The notes under the pieces are model-generated. The model had not been told where the DNA came from. It was given only the letters and a program-made list of their open reading frames with translations, and made no database searches. Positions 10,522 to 22,660 of a stretch of 64,000 nucleotides of DNA are shown here, piece after piece. Each line of letters begins with the position of its first letter. The first letter of the stretch is position 1. Origin of the DNA: Babylonia areolata. Lineage: Eukaryota > Mollusca > Gastropoda > Neogastropoda > Buccinidae. The DNA is taken from NCBI RefSeq assembly GCF_041734735.1, contig NC_134878.1, positions 35,623,842 through 35,687,841 on the forward strand, read 5' to 3'. The position numbers were made by a program, and so were the translations under genes.

Positions 10522-12941
10522 TGTGACCAAGCGCGCTATGCTTGCTCCAACACTATTCACGCACAAGCCACAGCAGACGACAGTTTTCCCTCATAACCCG
10601 CGCACAGAATGTGTGACGTCACTCCGCTTACATCATTTTGTCCTCCTCGCCAGACACCTGCTCACAGCTCGCCCAATGTCGCATCCCGGTACGTCATTGG
10701 CTGAGAGCAAACTTGTGTTTCTGTTCCACAGTATTTAATTAATAGCTCTTTTGTTAGATCAGTAAACTACTAGTATTATATACTGGCAGAATCGTCTTAA
10801 CTCCATCTTTAAATCTATTCCATTTATGTTTGCCTACGTGAAACTGATTTAACGCAGTTTGTAATTTTCAGCGACGAGCTCGTTAAAACTGACCCTGTTC
10901 AGGTGACTTAAATTAAGATTATAAATTCATCTTAAATAATCAACACTTCATTTTACACTCATTATAAAGTAGGCGTTGAGCTCTTTCTTTTGCAACTTAT
11001 CCGATGCAAATCGGTTCAGTAATCATCTAGAAATCTGTCACTGAACACCTTGTAACAAGCACAGTTCTCATCAGATTTCTTCAGATTAGTGACGATTTGG
11101 TTTGCAGCCCACGTGATTGTCTTTGTAGTTCGCCTAATTTGTATAAATTGGCCGAGCGGGTGATGAGTGGTCACTTCCACACCCGAGCCAGCCGCGGCCA
11201 GCACCTGCTCCCTTTGTCTCTTGCTGTGTAGTGGTCAGTGTCGTTCCCACAACAGCATCTCGCTACGTATGGCTGTAAGTACTATTGTGTAGAATGTGTT
11301 GACTTGTGAAAGGTATCCTTCGACACAGTACTTGTGTTCATATAAGTATGTTCAGTTGTTGCTTTGTTCAGTTAATTCTTTGTTTAGTTATGGCTTTGAC
11401 ATGACAGGCACAGCTCGGTTATGATTGATTTAGAAAATCGCCATGTCATCATATGTTCATAGCAGTATTCCATTTGATTCTTTTTACGTCAGTCAATGAC
11501 GTCTCGGGATACAAGAAAGTCTGTTCCAGAATGTTCTAGGGGATGACTCATTCTCTCTCATCTGCTGTCACTGAAGGTTAGGTTACTTATCCCCGCTTCA
11601 GCGGAGACGATTTAAATGTTGAGCGCAAGCTTAGCTATACTCATATTTGGCTTTGATGCAACGGATAACTTGTGTAAGTTCATTCTCCACTTAATGGTTA
11701 AGCCATGATGGTGCTTCACTTACTCTCTGGTCTATCAGGTTGCCAGTATTATATCTAAGCCACTGATTCTCCATCTTGTTTACTATTCAGGTATTATCTT
11801 ACATGCTGATCTCGGTTGTACTGCTACAGTGTGCTCAGTACTCTAAGATGTGTGTAGTATTCTGTTGAGGTGATTACAAGATAGTGTTTGATTAATATCA
11901 GTTATTGGTTAACACCACCTGATATGCATCAGTCTGTTAATTGTAAGTTAGTTATCATGCTCTCTCCTATACGGCTTATTCCCGTATAGTGCTACAGGAT
12001 AAACTGCTTCATTTGAGTCACTTTGACACAGTATAAGCTTTTTGAGTCCAGACCAAGTAATAGTCTTTCCAGCTCAGTTATCATGCCTTCTCCTATACGA
12101 CATACTCCGGTATAGTGCCACATGATGATTGATTCATTTGAGTCGCTTTAAATTTAATACAGCTGAAATAGTTTTCCATGGATTAGGTTGTTTGGTTACT
12201 TTACTAATTAAGTATAACCCTAGCCCTTTAGTTGCATGGTCTTGGGGACCAGGTGAAGAATAACAGACATGTTGCTTTTATGAGTTTACTGTGTATGTGT
12301 ACTTGATAGTGAGTATATTTTATAAATTATATGTTAAATATTTTATGTACTAAGTTTGGGGTTTGATTTCCCATTTGGAGTTGATAGGATGAGTTTGTTG
12401 TATTTTGATAATTATGTTGTTATTATTTACTATAAGGTATGTTAGTATTAATGGTACTTGACTAAGGGAGTTGCATATAGTTGTTTTGGGCAAATACCAA
12501 ACCCAGAGGTAGGCACAGCACTGTGTATGCTCCATGCTACCCACATCCATGAATGACTGACTTCCCACTTATGGTGCTTCCAGTGTTCATGTATTGTAGA
12601 ATATGGTTTTTGTGTTTCGGTTTGGTTTTGTTTCCCTCCTTTATGCTTTGTTGATGCGGGTACTCTACCAGTCTTGGTCTTTGCCTCATGTATGTTCATT
12701 GTTATACATACATTCAACGTTGACATTGTATTTATGGCTTTTATTTGTTTGTGTCTTGCAGGCACTGTTTTTCCTGTAATAGCTGTAGTAAATAAACAAC
12801 TGAAAGGGCGTCCGCTTTCATATGCTCCTGCCTGCACGAGAACCTGCTATCTTTGACTACTCTTAATTCCTCATTCCACTCCAACAATACCCTTACCCCT
12901 ATCTCCACTCCACTCCAACCCTACCCTTACCCCGAGTCCAT

Positions 12942-12945
<4 letters not shown>
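10522..12945 (+). repeat. Right LTR (2424 bp)
   Basis: Matches the left LTR along its full length with about five base differences; it ends TCACA against a TA microsatellite. Confidence 0.93.
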
Positions 12946-13017
<72 letters not shown>

Positions 13018-13310
13018 AGACAGACAGAGAGAGAGAGAGGGGGGGTGAGGTGGCGTGGAGAGGTCAATCTCTGCAAAGAGCGAATACGACAGTGAACTGA
13101 AGAGCCGGCTAACTCTAAGGAACCAACTCTCTTTACATGATTCACTCTTTACACTCTGACGTCAGACATTGTTTGTCTTCTCAGCTGGCACGGCTATAAT
13201 TATAATTACAGCCTGCAGGCGACTTTTATTTCTGGTTCCCGATGTGTTTCTTGCTGGTTACATCAGAGTCCCTATATATCTGTTTGCTAGTCACACTAGT
13301 AATTTCCTTG

Positions 13311-13347
<37 letters not shown>

Positions 13348-13710
13348 ATGGCATACACGCACACACACCTTGGCACAAACACACACACACACATGCACGT
13401 ACACACACACACACACGTACACACATACGCTAAAGCTCAGTCACGCACCCGCACATTAAAAGGCGCTGGGGAACGAGCACACCGGCAAACACACACACAC
13501 ACACACACACATACACACGGTACGCACACACACACATCTCGACTTATACCCCCCTCGATCCACTCCACCTCACTCCCCCACCCCCAATCGCCATCCACCC
13601 CAACCCCAACCCCCCACACGGATACACTGCTATCAAAACACCACACACACACACACACACAAAACCGCCCCCAAACAACAGCAAATCCCCTGTCAGTTTT
13701 TTTCGTTTGA
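12946..13710. repeat. TA, TG and CA microsatellites
   Basis: TA repeats (12946-12978), TG repeats (12979-13013), GA-rich sequence to about 13050, then interrupted CA arrays (about 13315-13440, 13490-13535 and 13640-13660). The open frames here are low-complexity His/Thr or Val/Cys strings and are not genes. Confidence 0.85.
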
Positions 13711-14268
13711 AAAGAAGCGCAAAGACAAAGACCCCGCTAGAACTGTCGTCAGTTCTAAACCCCTGTCAGAAAACATCTCTATCAAGAACATGACTGCACT
13801 AAAAGCCATCCCCAAACAACAGCAAAACAACTTACAGCAAAACAATACTGCACGTACGAAACAGTCAGCCATGCAGGTTCGATTCGATCGATCCACACTG
13901 ATAATCGGTATATTGGCTCCCGATCCGCTGTTTCCAGTAACTGATCAATGAATCACGATCCCACGAACGCACTGAAGCCATGTGATAATACGAAACATGT
14001 AAAACGATATGAAAATCTATCTAACAGACATCGATAGCAACAACAACAAGACACACTACCCAGTAGTTATACGAAACGCCTGAAGCAAAAACATCCAACC
14101 ACAATACAAGAATCTTTAGGAAACTGATGTTGTTCGTGTAATGAATAGCAAAAAGAACACTTTAATGCATCCAGAATCGACCTTGGACGTACTGGGTAAC
14201 AGAAAGCAATAAAATGAATGTCAAACCATACCTTTCTAACAGCAAGCTTCGCTTCCCTCGCAACCACT

Positions 14269-14306
14269 ATGGCCGCGAGTGTGAAAGGTTGTCGCTTGTG
14301 CGAAGT
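14269..14306 (+). CDS. Candidate first coding exon of an unidentified gene
   Basis: A CpG-rich patch (14250-14330) holds ATGG with A at -3, encoding MAASVKGCRLCE before a perfect GTGAGT donor at 14307, phase 2. The CRLCE start could open a zinc-binding domain, but 13 residues decide nothing. No TATA box or following exon was recognised up to 23 kb. The call rests on start context, donor quality and local CpG content only. Confidence 0.22.
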
Positions 14307-14740
14307 GTGAGTGAACGCGACGTAGACCTGTATATGTGTGTTTTGGGTGAAGGCAACGCTATTGATAGAAAACAGTCGACTCTCACTGCGTGGTGGGCCA
14401 GCGATACCTGTTCGCGTGTCACGCGATTGCTGTGACAGGTCGGGACATGTTCGATCCCTCCGTAGTACAGATCTTTTGTATGCTCAGTGTGGAGAAGTAG
14501 GTATATGACTTTTTTTTGTTGTTCTTGAACTGCACACACACACACACACACACACAATCATTAACATACACATATGCACGCACGCGCCGGGGCGCACAGA
14601 CAGACAGACAGAGTGCATTGAACACTGCACGTACAAACACTGAACACTGAAACAAGAAATATTTGAAATCAATACCTTAATTTCAGCCATTAATGACGTG
14701 GGAGAACAGATAACAAGAACAGTGACTGATCAAAACAAAA

Positions 14741-14838
14741 AAGTACTGAATTAATTATCAGTTTTAAATTGATCAACACCTCGACCACCAAGTACTGAAT
14801 TAATTATCAGTTTTAAATTGATCAACACCTCGACCACC
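14741..14838. repeat. Perfect 49-bp tandem duplication
   Basis: Two identical adjacent copies (14741-14789 and 14790-14838) starting AAGTACTGAATTAATT. The lack of differences points to a very recent duplication. Confidence 0.95.
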
Positions 14839-15299
14839 CAGGGCGCGCGCGCGTGAGTCACACACACACACACACATACACTCGTGCATTCACCACCACT
14901 CCCCACACTCTTTCAATTTTCCCCTCCCACCGCGTACCGTCCCACTCAAACATTCCCTCTGTGTTGGACTCCACAAAACTGAGCGAGACACGACAGAGAC
15001 ACTAACGAGTGAATCAACATCCAGAAAGATGCACTGTGGTCTGTCCGCCCACACAACAACAGGTCCAAGTTCACTGCTTGGAGCCCGTCCTCAGTCCACG
15101 ACCTGATGTCAATTCAAAGTCGAAAACATAACTAAATCGTTTATCCTCACTCCCTCGATACACCTCTCCCCACACCGTATTCCTCTCAACATCGCCCCCC
15201 CCCCAACCCCCGCACCTCATACACCTTGGCCGTCTGCCTATATTATATTATATTATATAGCATGGGACTCAACCTCTTTTTTTTTTCTGAATGTAAGAT

Positions 15300-15690
15300 C
15301 GGTGCTGTCCTGGCACCCTGCGAGAGAGTGGGGCAGAGAGGGGGAGAGAGTGAAATGAGGAGAGAAAGTGAGAGAGGGAGAGATAGAAAAGGTGTGCAAG
15401 AAATGTGAGGAGAAAGAGGGGGAGGGAGGGATGAGAGAGAGAGAGAGAGAGAGAGAGAAAGGGTGAGCGAGAGGGAGTGGGGAGGAGAGGGAGGGATAGA
15501 GAGAGAGGGAGGAGAGGGTAGAGGGAAATAGAAAGGGTGAGCAATTGAGGGAAGAGAGAGTGGTGAAGGGGGAGGAAAGTAAGAGAGAGAGAGAGGAAGA
15601 GAAAGGGGAGAGAGGGCAGGCAGCATAGAGAGAGAGAGGAGGGAGAGAGAAACATCATAGAAAGAGAAGAGAGAGAGATTCCAGATGATT
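15300..15690. repeat. Purine-rich GA low-complexity tract
   Basis: About 390 bp of nearly pure GAGA/GGGAGA sequence on the plus strand; the reverse-strand Ser/Leu-rich frames are artefacts of it. A short TA repeat follows at about 15746-15766. Confidence 0.85.
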
Positions 15691-16215
15691 TATTCATGTA
15701 CAGGACTAGGCCCCTTAGGAAAGGGTATGTGAACATTATTCTTTTATATATATATATATATATATCAAATATAAACATCACATTACAATGCATGTAAAAG
15801 TCAAAATACTCAACAACAAAAAAAGTAAAACAGTGCTATGGTTCAAAGAAAGAAGAAAGAAAGAAGAAGGACAAGAAGAGAGACAGAGAGAGGGAGAGGG
15901 GGGACGATGGGGAAGAGGGAACGTGTTCCACATGTGCATGTTCTTCAGTCCAGATCATTCTTAAAAAAACACATTTGCATTTCTTCAACAATTTATTATA
16001 AACAAATCATCAAAATATTTCCAGCATGAACTGATTCTGTTTATTCACTTACTACAACTACATGCACCACTACTATCTCCCTTAAAAAAAAGAAAAAAAA
16101 GAAAAAGAAAAAAAAGTCATACATGTGCACTACTTTATCAATCACATTTTCTAATCCTAACTCTAAGCTACTGTCCTGTGTCAAGAGCACACTCCGTTGT
16201 TGAACATTACGCATA

Positions 16216-17340
16216 CAGGGTTCACAAAAAGTTAAGGACCACTTGGAGAACTTGCATGACCAGTTTTCAGCCTATGAAGGCATGGTGTGAAATGATGCCG
16301 ACTCTCGAAGAGACAGAAGTGGTGGACGCAGCCGATGCAATGGGCACCACTCTGTCAAAACCAGAGGTGCTTTTCTTGCACACGCACTTCCATTTGTTAT
16401 ACTGGAAAAACACTGTCGTTTATATAGCTGTCATTTATAAACTTATGAATTGTAAAAGACAAATGACGGGCGCCATAGCCGAATGGACTTTCGATCTGAG
16501 GGTCTCCGGTTCGAATCACGGTGACGGCACCTGGTGGGTCAAGGGTGGAGATTTTTACGATCTCTCAGGTCAACATATGTGCAGACCTGCCAGTTCCTGA
16601 ACCCCCTTCGTGTGTATGCACAAGCATAAGATCAAATAAGCACGTTAAAGATCCTGTAATCCATGTCAGCGTTCGGTGGGTTATGGAAACAAGAACATAC
16701 CCAGCATGCACACCCCCGAAAACGGAGTAAGGCTGCCTACATGGCGGGGTAAAAACGGTCATACACGTAAAAAGACCACTCGCGTATATACGAGTGAACG
16801 TGGGAGTTGAAGCCCACGAACGCAGAAGAAGAAGAAGTAAAAGACAAAAACAAAAAAACTTTAAACAAAACTTTTTTTTTTTCAAAACACATTTTTTCAA
16901 GCTGTTATAGTGTTAATGGTGCACATTTGCCAAAAACAGCCATGCATGTATTCAGTGAGGTCAGTTTTTTTTTGTGTTTTTTTTTTTAAAATTTTTTTAT
17001 AACATTTTATTTTTGTCAAAGTTGCCAGTTGTAGACCCAATGCATGCTGCATACTTTAATGGTCACTCGGTTTTTTGTTTATTTATTTTTTTATTTTTAG
17101 AACATTTCATGAAAACATACTTGACTGATTAAACAAGACTTATCTGGAGTTGTACCCTATGAGAGGGCGCTCTGAAATATTTACGGGCTCATGGGGTCAG
17201 AACTCAGCTTGGCAAAGGCCAAATATTCAAAGGCACGCAACTTCAGTAGTTACATACCTTCCTTTTGGGCTGAAACCGGGCTGATCTGAAGAAAGAGTCC
17301 TTACTTTTATGGAGTGGTCCTTAACAGTTTGTAAAGTCTG
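16216..17340. mobile_element. Mariner/Tc1-like MITE with a SINE inside
   Basis: Ends of about 28 bp form an imperfect inverted repeat: CAGGGTTCAC on the left and CAGACTTTAC on the right (reverse strand), both then reading GTTAAGGACCACT. TA dinucleotides flank both ends (16214-16215 and 17341-17342), as expected of Tc1/mariner target duplication. No transposase frame exists; without the SINE the element is about 740 bp. The TIR mismatches suggest moderate age. Confidence 0.7.
16464..16837 (+). repeat. SINE family B, full length
   Basis: A tRNA-like head with B box GGTTCGAATC (about 16510) is followed by a 300-bp body and a GAA tail. It is flanked by an 11-bp target duplication TAAAAGACAAA (16453-16463 and 16838-16848). 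It is inserted within the mariner-like MITE, so it is younger than that element. Close homologue at 18792-19181. Confidence 0.9.
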
Positions 17341-17342
17341 TA

Positions 17343-18790
17343 TAATGTCAAACAGAAAAAAAAAACGATGAATGGGTATGTGACAGAAATGTCATCACAC
17401 ATGCGATGGATGCACCACTGAATTGATTATGTTAGCTGCCTCCTATAACAACATCTTCAATATCTCATCACCGTTAAAACTGGCTTTTCATGATAATCAT
17501 AATCATCTTGATGTTTTTTTTCTTTGAAATATAATATCAAAACCAGTCTGTGCCCTTTTTTCTTTGGTATTAAAAATACTTTGTTGTGTTCTGTGCATAA
17601 TTAAAAAGATAAAGAATAAACTTGAAAGTTATTTGACAGAAATATAATCTTCTCTGGGAACAGTATGTCATCTTGATTATCTCTTTTGAAACATACATTT
17701 ACATACATAATTATGAACATTTCTATGACATAGTTTCATATACAATTACGTGAACTGAAAACAACAAAATTGTAGATAATCAATTTGAATATTCTTAATC
17801 CCAAATCATATTTGTACTTCTGCTTAAGTTATCATTGCATGCTTCTAAAATAACCATTAAGGTAAATTATAATGAACTAGGTAATAATGAATTCAATATT
17901 TCTTATACAGTACCCTCGCATCACCTTGATAGGTTAATTAATATATACATAGGTACACTTATATTGGTGACTATATATTTATTTACCAAATACAACAGTA
18001 AATAATTTACATGCAGAAAATTACAAATTACTGAATCAATTTTGTATATGAAGACCCTCCCCACCCCCTAAAAAAAAAATCATAAAAACACATAAAAAGA
18101 TTAATACAATTTGAAAAAAAAGGTAACATTCAATGATACATTTGATTCTGCAACCCCCCCTCCCCTCCCAAAAAACAAAAACAAAAACACAAAAAAATTC
18201 ACAAAACAAAACAATCACTAACAAAAACAAAGTGAACTGTATACATGTTTTTGTGTGCATGCATGCACATGTGTGAGAGTAATTCTCTTCTACAAATCTT
18301 ACATGAGAAGATCTAATGGTACAGAACTACCAGACTGGCTACTTACAAAGTTCGTTTTGATTAAAATGATGTATAGCTGTTATACATACTGCTGAATCTC
18401 CAGTCAACAGGTGTGTGCATTCCCATCAGTATATTTACCATGTATCATTCTAGTCTAAATAACATTTGGTGCACGTGTATGGATTGGAAGGGAAGGCGTG
18501 AAGAGGGGTTACTACATATATGTGCACAAACATAAAAAAAATAAATGTGTAGGCTTAACCAAGACAAATATCTTGACTGAATGCATTTAAAAGATTAAAG
18601 CCACCAAACTTTCTCTCAACATAAACTACAGACCCGAAATGAAGTGTCTGTAACGAGGAACCAGGTCAGAGTTTCCCAACTACTGGTAACCATATAACCC
18701 AGAACCACCTGCCACACATGGGGCAGAAACCCCGACAAGTAAATCCAGTCTGGAGATGAGAGGGGTGGGCTCTGTCAGATTTGAATTGCC
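17343..18790. other. Non-coding AT-rich stretch
   Basis: About 1.4 kb with A/T runs and no convincing exon or repeat boundary. The reverse-strand frame near 18036-18260 is a Phe-rich product of A-tracts. Confidence 0.5.
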
Positions 18791-18791
18791 C

Positions 18792-19181
18792 CGACAGGCA
18801 CAACAGCCAAGTGGTTAAAGCGTTGGACTTTCAATCTGAGGGTCCTGGGTTCCAATCACGGTGACAGCACCTGGTGGGTCAAGGGTGGAGATTTTTACGA
18901 TCTCCCAGGTCAACATATGTGCAGACCTGCTAGTGCCTGAACCCCCTTCGTGTGTATATGCAAGCAGAAGATCAAATACGCACGTTAAAGATCCTGTAAT
19001 CCATGTCAGCGTTCGGTGGGTTATGGAAACAAGAACATACCCAGCATGCACACCCCCGAAAGTGGAGTATGGCTGCCTACATGGTGGGGTAAAAACGGTC
19101 ATACACGTAAAATCCCACTCGTGTGCATACGAGTGAACGTGGGGGTTGCAGCCCACGAACACAGAAGAAGAAGAAGAAGAA
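18792..19181 (+). repeat. SINE family B, second full-length copy
   Basis: Same structure as the copy at 16464 (head with AGTGGTTAAAGCGTTGGA and a GGTTCCAATC B box, shared body, GAA tail), flanked by GAATTGCCC at 18783-18791 and 19182-19190. High similarity between copies suggests a recently active family. Confidence 0.88.
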
Positions 19182-19439
19182 GAATTGCCCAAAGATACAT
19201 TGCACGAAAGACGCAAGCCATGGAAATGAGGCGATGTTGCAAGATACTAAAACATCCAATACACTGATAAACATCACCATTGAATAAGTGCGCCTAACCA
19301 TCAAGTAGAACACTGGACCTTAAGAAGGTGTGCTGACATCAGTAAAGAAAAAAAAAGCTATGTTGTAATGGCAACATAACAAGATCCAATGATCTTGCTG
19401 AAACGATCCAGGAACTGATGAGGTAGGGAGACAGTGGGG

Positions 19440-19620
19440 AAGACAGTAAAAAAACAACAACAATGGACCAACAACACTGCAGAACAGACAGGACAAACAT
19501 TTACAGAGACCCAGGCTTTGACACACAACCAACAGACCTGGAGGAATCTGGTGAACAGTTTTTCTGTCTGGTGCCCCAATGACTCTTCACAGAGCTGAGG
19601 AAGAAGAAGAAGAAGAAAAA
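19440..19620 (+). pseudogene. LINE C-terminal fragment
   Basis: One frame contains LTHNRQTWRNLVNSF, homologous at protein and DNA level to 26360-26480 (LTHNRQTWMNLVNFF). This kind of NRxxWRxLV sequence near the end of non-LTR ORF2 proteins supports a LINE tail; the following AAGAAGAAG run may be its 3' tail. The upstream part is not recognisable. Confidence 0.45.
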
Positions 19621-20049
19621 GCAATTTAAATTTCTGAGGTCCTCAATATAAAAAAAACAAAAAAAACCAATAAAGGGTACCATATCACTTTTATAAAGAA
19701 GACATTTGTTGCTGATACATAGAGAACTACCCAGCCTCTCCTTGTTGCACATCCCCAAAGCCTTTTGTGGTCCTCTTCAATTGACCAATCAAATCACCGC
19801 ACGACCATAGTCCTCCACCAAATAATACAATTCATTTCCCTGCAGAAAGAGATAATACTGTCTGATACAGATTCCGATCAATCATCACACAATTCCACAA
19901 GCTTGAAAAGTCAAAATACATGAGCAATGGACCATGCCAGGATTTTCAAATGTTGCTACCATGCAAAATCTGGCTTGGCTTGGATACAGACTGCAGCTGA
20001 GGGAGGTGGTATGGCGCTGCTTTTACCAATCATGTTCTACTGAAGGACA

Positions 20050-20585
20050 ATCTGCCAGATCAGCTTGACATCAGTTTCACCAGAGATGCGTACGAAAGTT
20101 CCTCAGCATAAAGTGGCAAGACAGGGTCTCCAACACCCAGGTCCTAGAGAGGAGTGGCCTGCCCAGCATCGAAAGCCTGCTGATCCAGTGCCAGCTATGC
20201 TGGACAGGAAACGTTGTCCGCATGACAGACAGCAGGATCCCAAAGATGCTTTTGTATGGCCAGCTGAAGGAAGGCCACTGCGAACTTGGAAGACCCTGCA
20301 AGCGCTTCAAGGACACCTTGAAGACAAACCTCAAAGCCTGTGACATAGACATCGCTTCCTCGGAAACTGATGCCCTTGACCGCTCTCGCTGGAGGATGCT
20401 GTGCTCTAGTGGCATATAGACGTTTGAAAACAAGAGAACACTGGCCATTAAGGAGAAATGTGAGTGAAGGAAGCAGGGCTCAACTTCTGGAGACGTTTTC
20501 CCTTGCAACACCTGTGGGAAGTGCTGGGTATACAGAATCGGCCTCTTCTCCCATATGAGGACACACACAGACAGATAAACCTGCC
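20050..20585 (+). pseudogene. LINE ORF2 C-terminal fragment with C2H2 finger
   Basis: Decayed plus-strand coding sequence reads FHQRCLRKFLSIKWQDRV, then SNTQVLERSGLPSIESLL, VVRMTDSRIPKMLLYGQLKEG and DRSRWRMLCSSG. It ends in a C2H2 finger (FPCNTCGKCWVYRIGLFSHMRTH across a frame change). This LRxILxIxWQDxVTN ... GHVVRM ... finger layout is that of the C-terminus of an endonuclease-type LINE. RT and endonuclease are missing, so it is 5' truncated. A related 33-bp block (GGACAATCTGCCAGATCA) lies on both sides, near 20045 and 20630. Confidence 0.75.
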
Positions 20586-20820
20586 TGCCTACTCATCCGT
20601 TGGTCCGACGGGAGACTCTATCTACTCAAGGACAATCTGCCAGATCAACATGACATCACAGATGACCAGTGACAGAGCAATTTAAATCAATCAATCAATC
20701 AGAGGCAAGCTTTCTGGCATTAGCTGGATGAGGTGCTCCTTTATTGTGAAAGTGCTCACAGGGTTTTTTTCCCCTCCTTCTCCCTCTTCTACCAACATTT
20801 TCAACACTAGCTCGATAAAT

Positions 20821-21115
20821 GACTTCAAAGTTAAAGGTTAAACGTCACACAGCCTTTTAAAGCTGTTGGGACAGCGCTAGTGAATTCACATCAACTGTGT
20901 CATAGGGCTAGGCATAGGAAGGTGGGGCCCAATCCTCTCTTTCTTCAACCAAATTCTGGTACCCATTCACAGCTGGGTGGAGTGAGGAAAATCAAAGAAA
21001 AGTGCCTTTCCCAAAGACACAACACCATGCTAAAACAGGACCTTGAACCCTGATCATTGTGAACACTGGATCAGAAATTCAATGCGTAACTGTTCTGCCA
21101 TGGCATCTCCTAACC
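20821..21115 (-). repeat. SINE family C, minus strand
   Basis: On the minus strand a tRNA-like head (GGAGATGCCATGGCAGAACAG, B box GGGTTCAAGGTCC) precedes a body with GCATGGTGTTGTGTC, TTTCCTCACTCCACCC and GTGAATTCAC. The same body recurs at 37318-37820. Confidence 0.7.
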
Positions 21116-21879
21116 TATGAGGATGATAATTATAAAACAACAACTGAAATAATTATGACAATGATGATAACAACATTAACACAACCACACCAGCCACAGA
21201 TAAAATGTTGCTGATATGATAATGGTGGGCAAATTTTAGTGTGTAACTTCAGCTAAATATGAATGCTCTACAGTAACTCTTTGGCACTGTGTGTACTTGA
21301 GGAACCGAATGAACTTTTTAAAAGTATGGAAATTTTTTAATAGATGGAAGAGTTTCTCAGTAACACATGTGAATGCTAGAGGGTTAAAACAGGCATACAT
21401 ATTTCCAAATACTGACAGAAAATATAGATTGAACTGCACTTTTCTCTCCTAATGCTCTAATTTTCAAGAGTAGCAAAAAGAAAGAAGAAGAAAAAAAAAG
21501 AAAAAGAAAAAGAAAACCGAAGAAGAAAAAAAATTCAGTTCTTGAAAATGTATGGCCAGAAAAAACGACATCAACTATCTTATAAAGAAAGAAAGAAAGA
21601 AAAGGAAGAGCTTTGAGAGGTAGGCTGCTTCAATAAGGCCATCAAATGTTGAGAAACACCAATTGTTAAAGCTCTTGATTTCAATCAATACAACACCATA
21701 GCACATGCTTCACATTCTGACAGAGGAGTACTGTACTGACCTGGCCTTTCTAATCCATTACACAGTCAGTTCATCTATCCAAGACAATTTTGAATGACCT
21801 ACTAATTAATGATAAAAACTATTCTAAAACAAGAACAGTAAGAAATATTCCTGATGTTTATCTTTGTTGCTGCCAGCCC

Positions 21880-22275
21880 AGCCAAGTGGAATGTTGGCCC
21901 ACTGGTAACGTGTCTGCCTTGGAAGCAAGAGAATCTGAGTGCACTGGTTCGCATCCCACAGTCACCAATATTTTTTCCCCCTCCACTGGGACTTTGGACG
22001 TCTGGACGCTAGTTATTTGGATGAGACAATAAACTGAGGTCCCATGTACAGGATGCACTTAGTGCATGTAAAAGAACCCATGACAACAAAATTCTGTAAA
22101 AATAAACCTGCTTTGATAGGAAAACAAACACAAGCAGGCAGAAAAAAAAAAAAACAACGTATAAAAGGGTGGCAATCTCACTGTTGCGATGTGTTCTCCC
22201 AGGGGAGAGCAGCCCAAATTTTACACAGAGAAATCTGTTATGACAAAAGGGTTATACAATACAACACTATACAGA
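21880..22275 (+). repeat. SINE family A, near full length
   Basis: A tRNA-like head with ACTGGTAACGTGTCTGCCT and B box CTGGTTCGCATCC is followed by the family body (GAACCCATGAC, TTTGATAGG) and a tail with CACAGAGAAATCTGTTATGAC and AATAC-like repeats. It is the best reference copy for the fragments at 1-372, 1766-2195 and 51690-52630. Confidence 0.8.
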
Positions 22276-22601
22276 CCACACAAAGCCATATCAGGGCTTA
22301 AGAAACTGTCAATGCCAGTCATGTGGAACCTAAATAAACAACAACAAACACATGGAAAAGAAAATGCATAATAACCCTAGAACATGCCTCTGGCATTGAC
22401 CATTTCATCAATTTTCTAAACGGAAGATTAAAAAAAATTAGCCTGAACTTAAAAGATAATGTTACAAAAGGCAATAACAAACAATACCAGGTATACAAAA
22501 CCAAGAAATTGCCAACTGGCACCTCATATGTCCCAGGTGCCAAAAAGAATACAATGTAGTAAGAATGCTAAGATATATGAAGTCCTGATAAAGACCAACC
22601 C

Positions 22602-22611
22602 CCCCCCCCAA

Positions 22612-22659
<48 letters not shown>
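22602..22659. repeat. TA microsatellite after a C run
   Basis: A C-tract followed by about 22 TA dinucleotides. The Ile/Tyr-rich frames across it are not genes. Confidence 0.9.

Positions 22660-22660
<1 letters not shown>

Larger units (their letters stand above)
2492..12945 (+). mobile_element. Ty3-type LTR retrotransposon, complete and apparently whole
   Basis: This 10,454-bp element has two 2424-bp LTRs starting TGTGA and ending TCACA, a primer-binding site just inside the left LTR, gag and pol frames, and a purine tract before the right LTR. A TATA duplication at the flanks is possible but ambiguous because both flanks are TA repeats. Domain order protease-RT-RNase H-integrase is that of Ty3 (gypsy) elements. 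I see about five base differences between the LTRs (about 0.2 percent), so insertion looks very recent. Both frames look open and no break was noticed. No envelope-like frame is present; the stretch between pol and the purine tract is non-coding. Confidence 0.93.

Noticed and set aside
15243-15793. Long Ser/Leu/Pro frames on the minus strand
   Set aside because: Produced by a GA-rich low-complexity tract; no start context, splice sites or domain.
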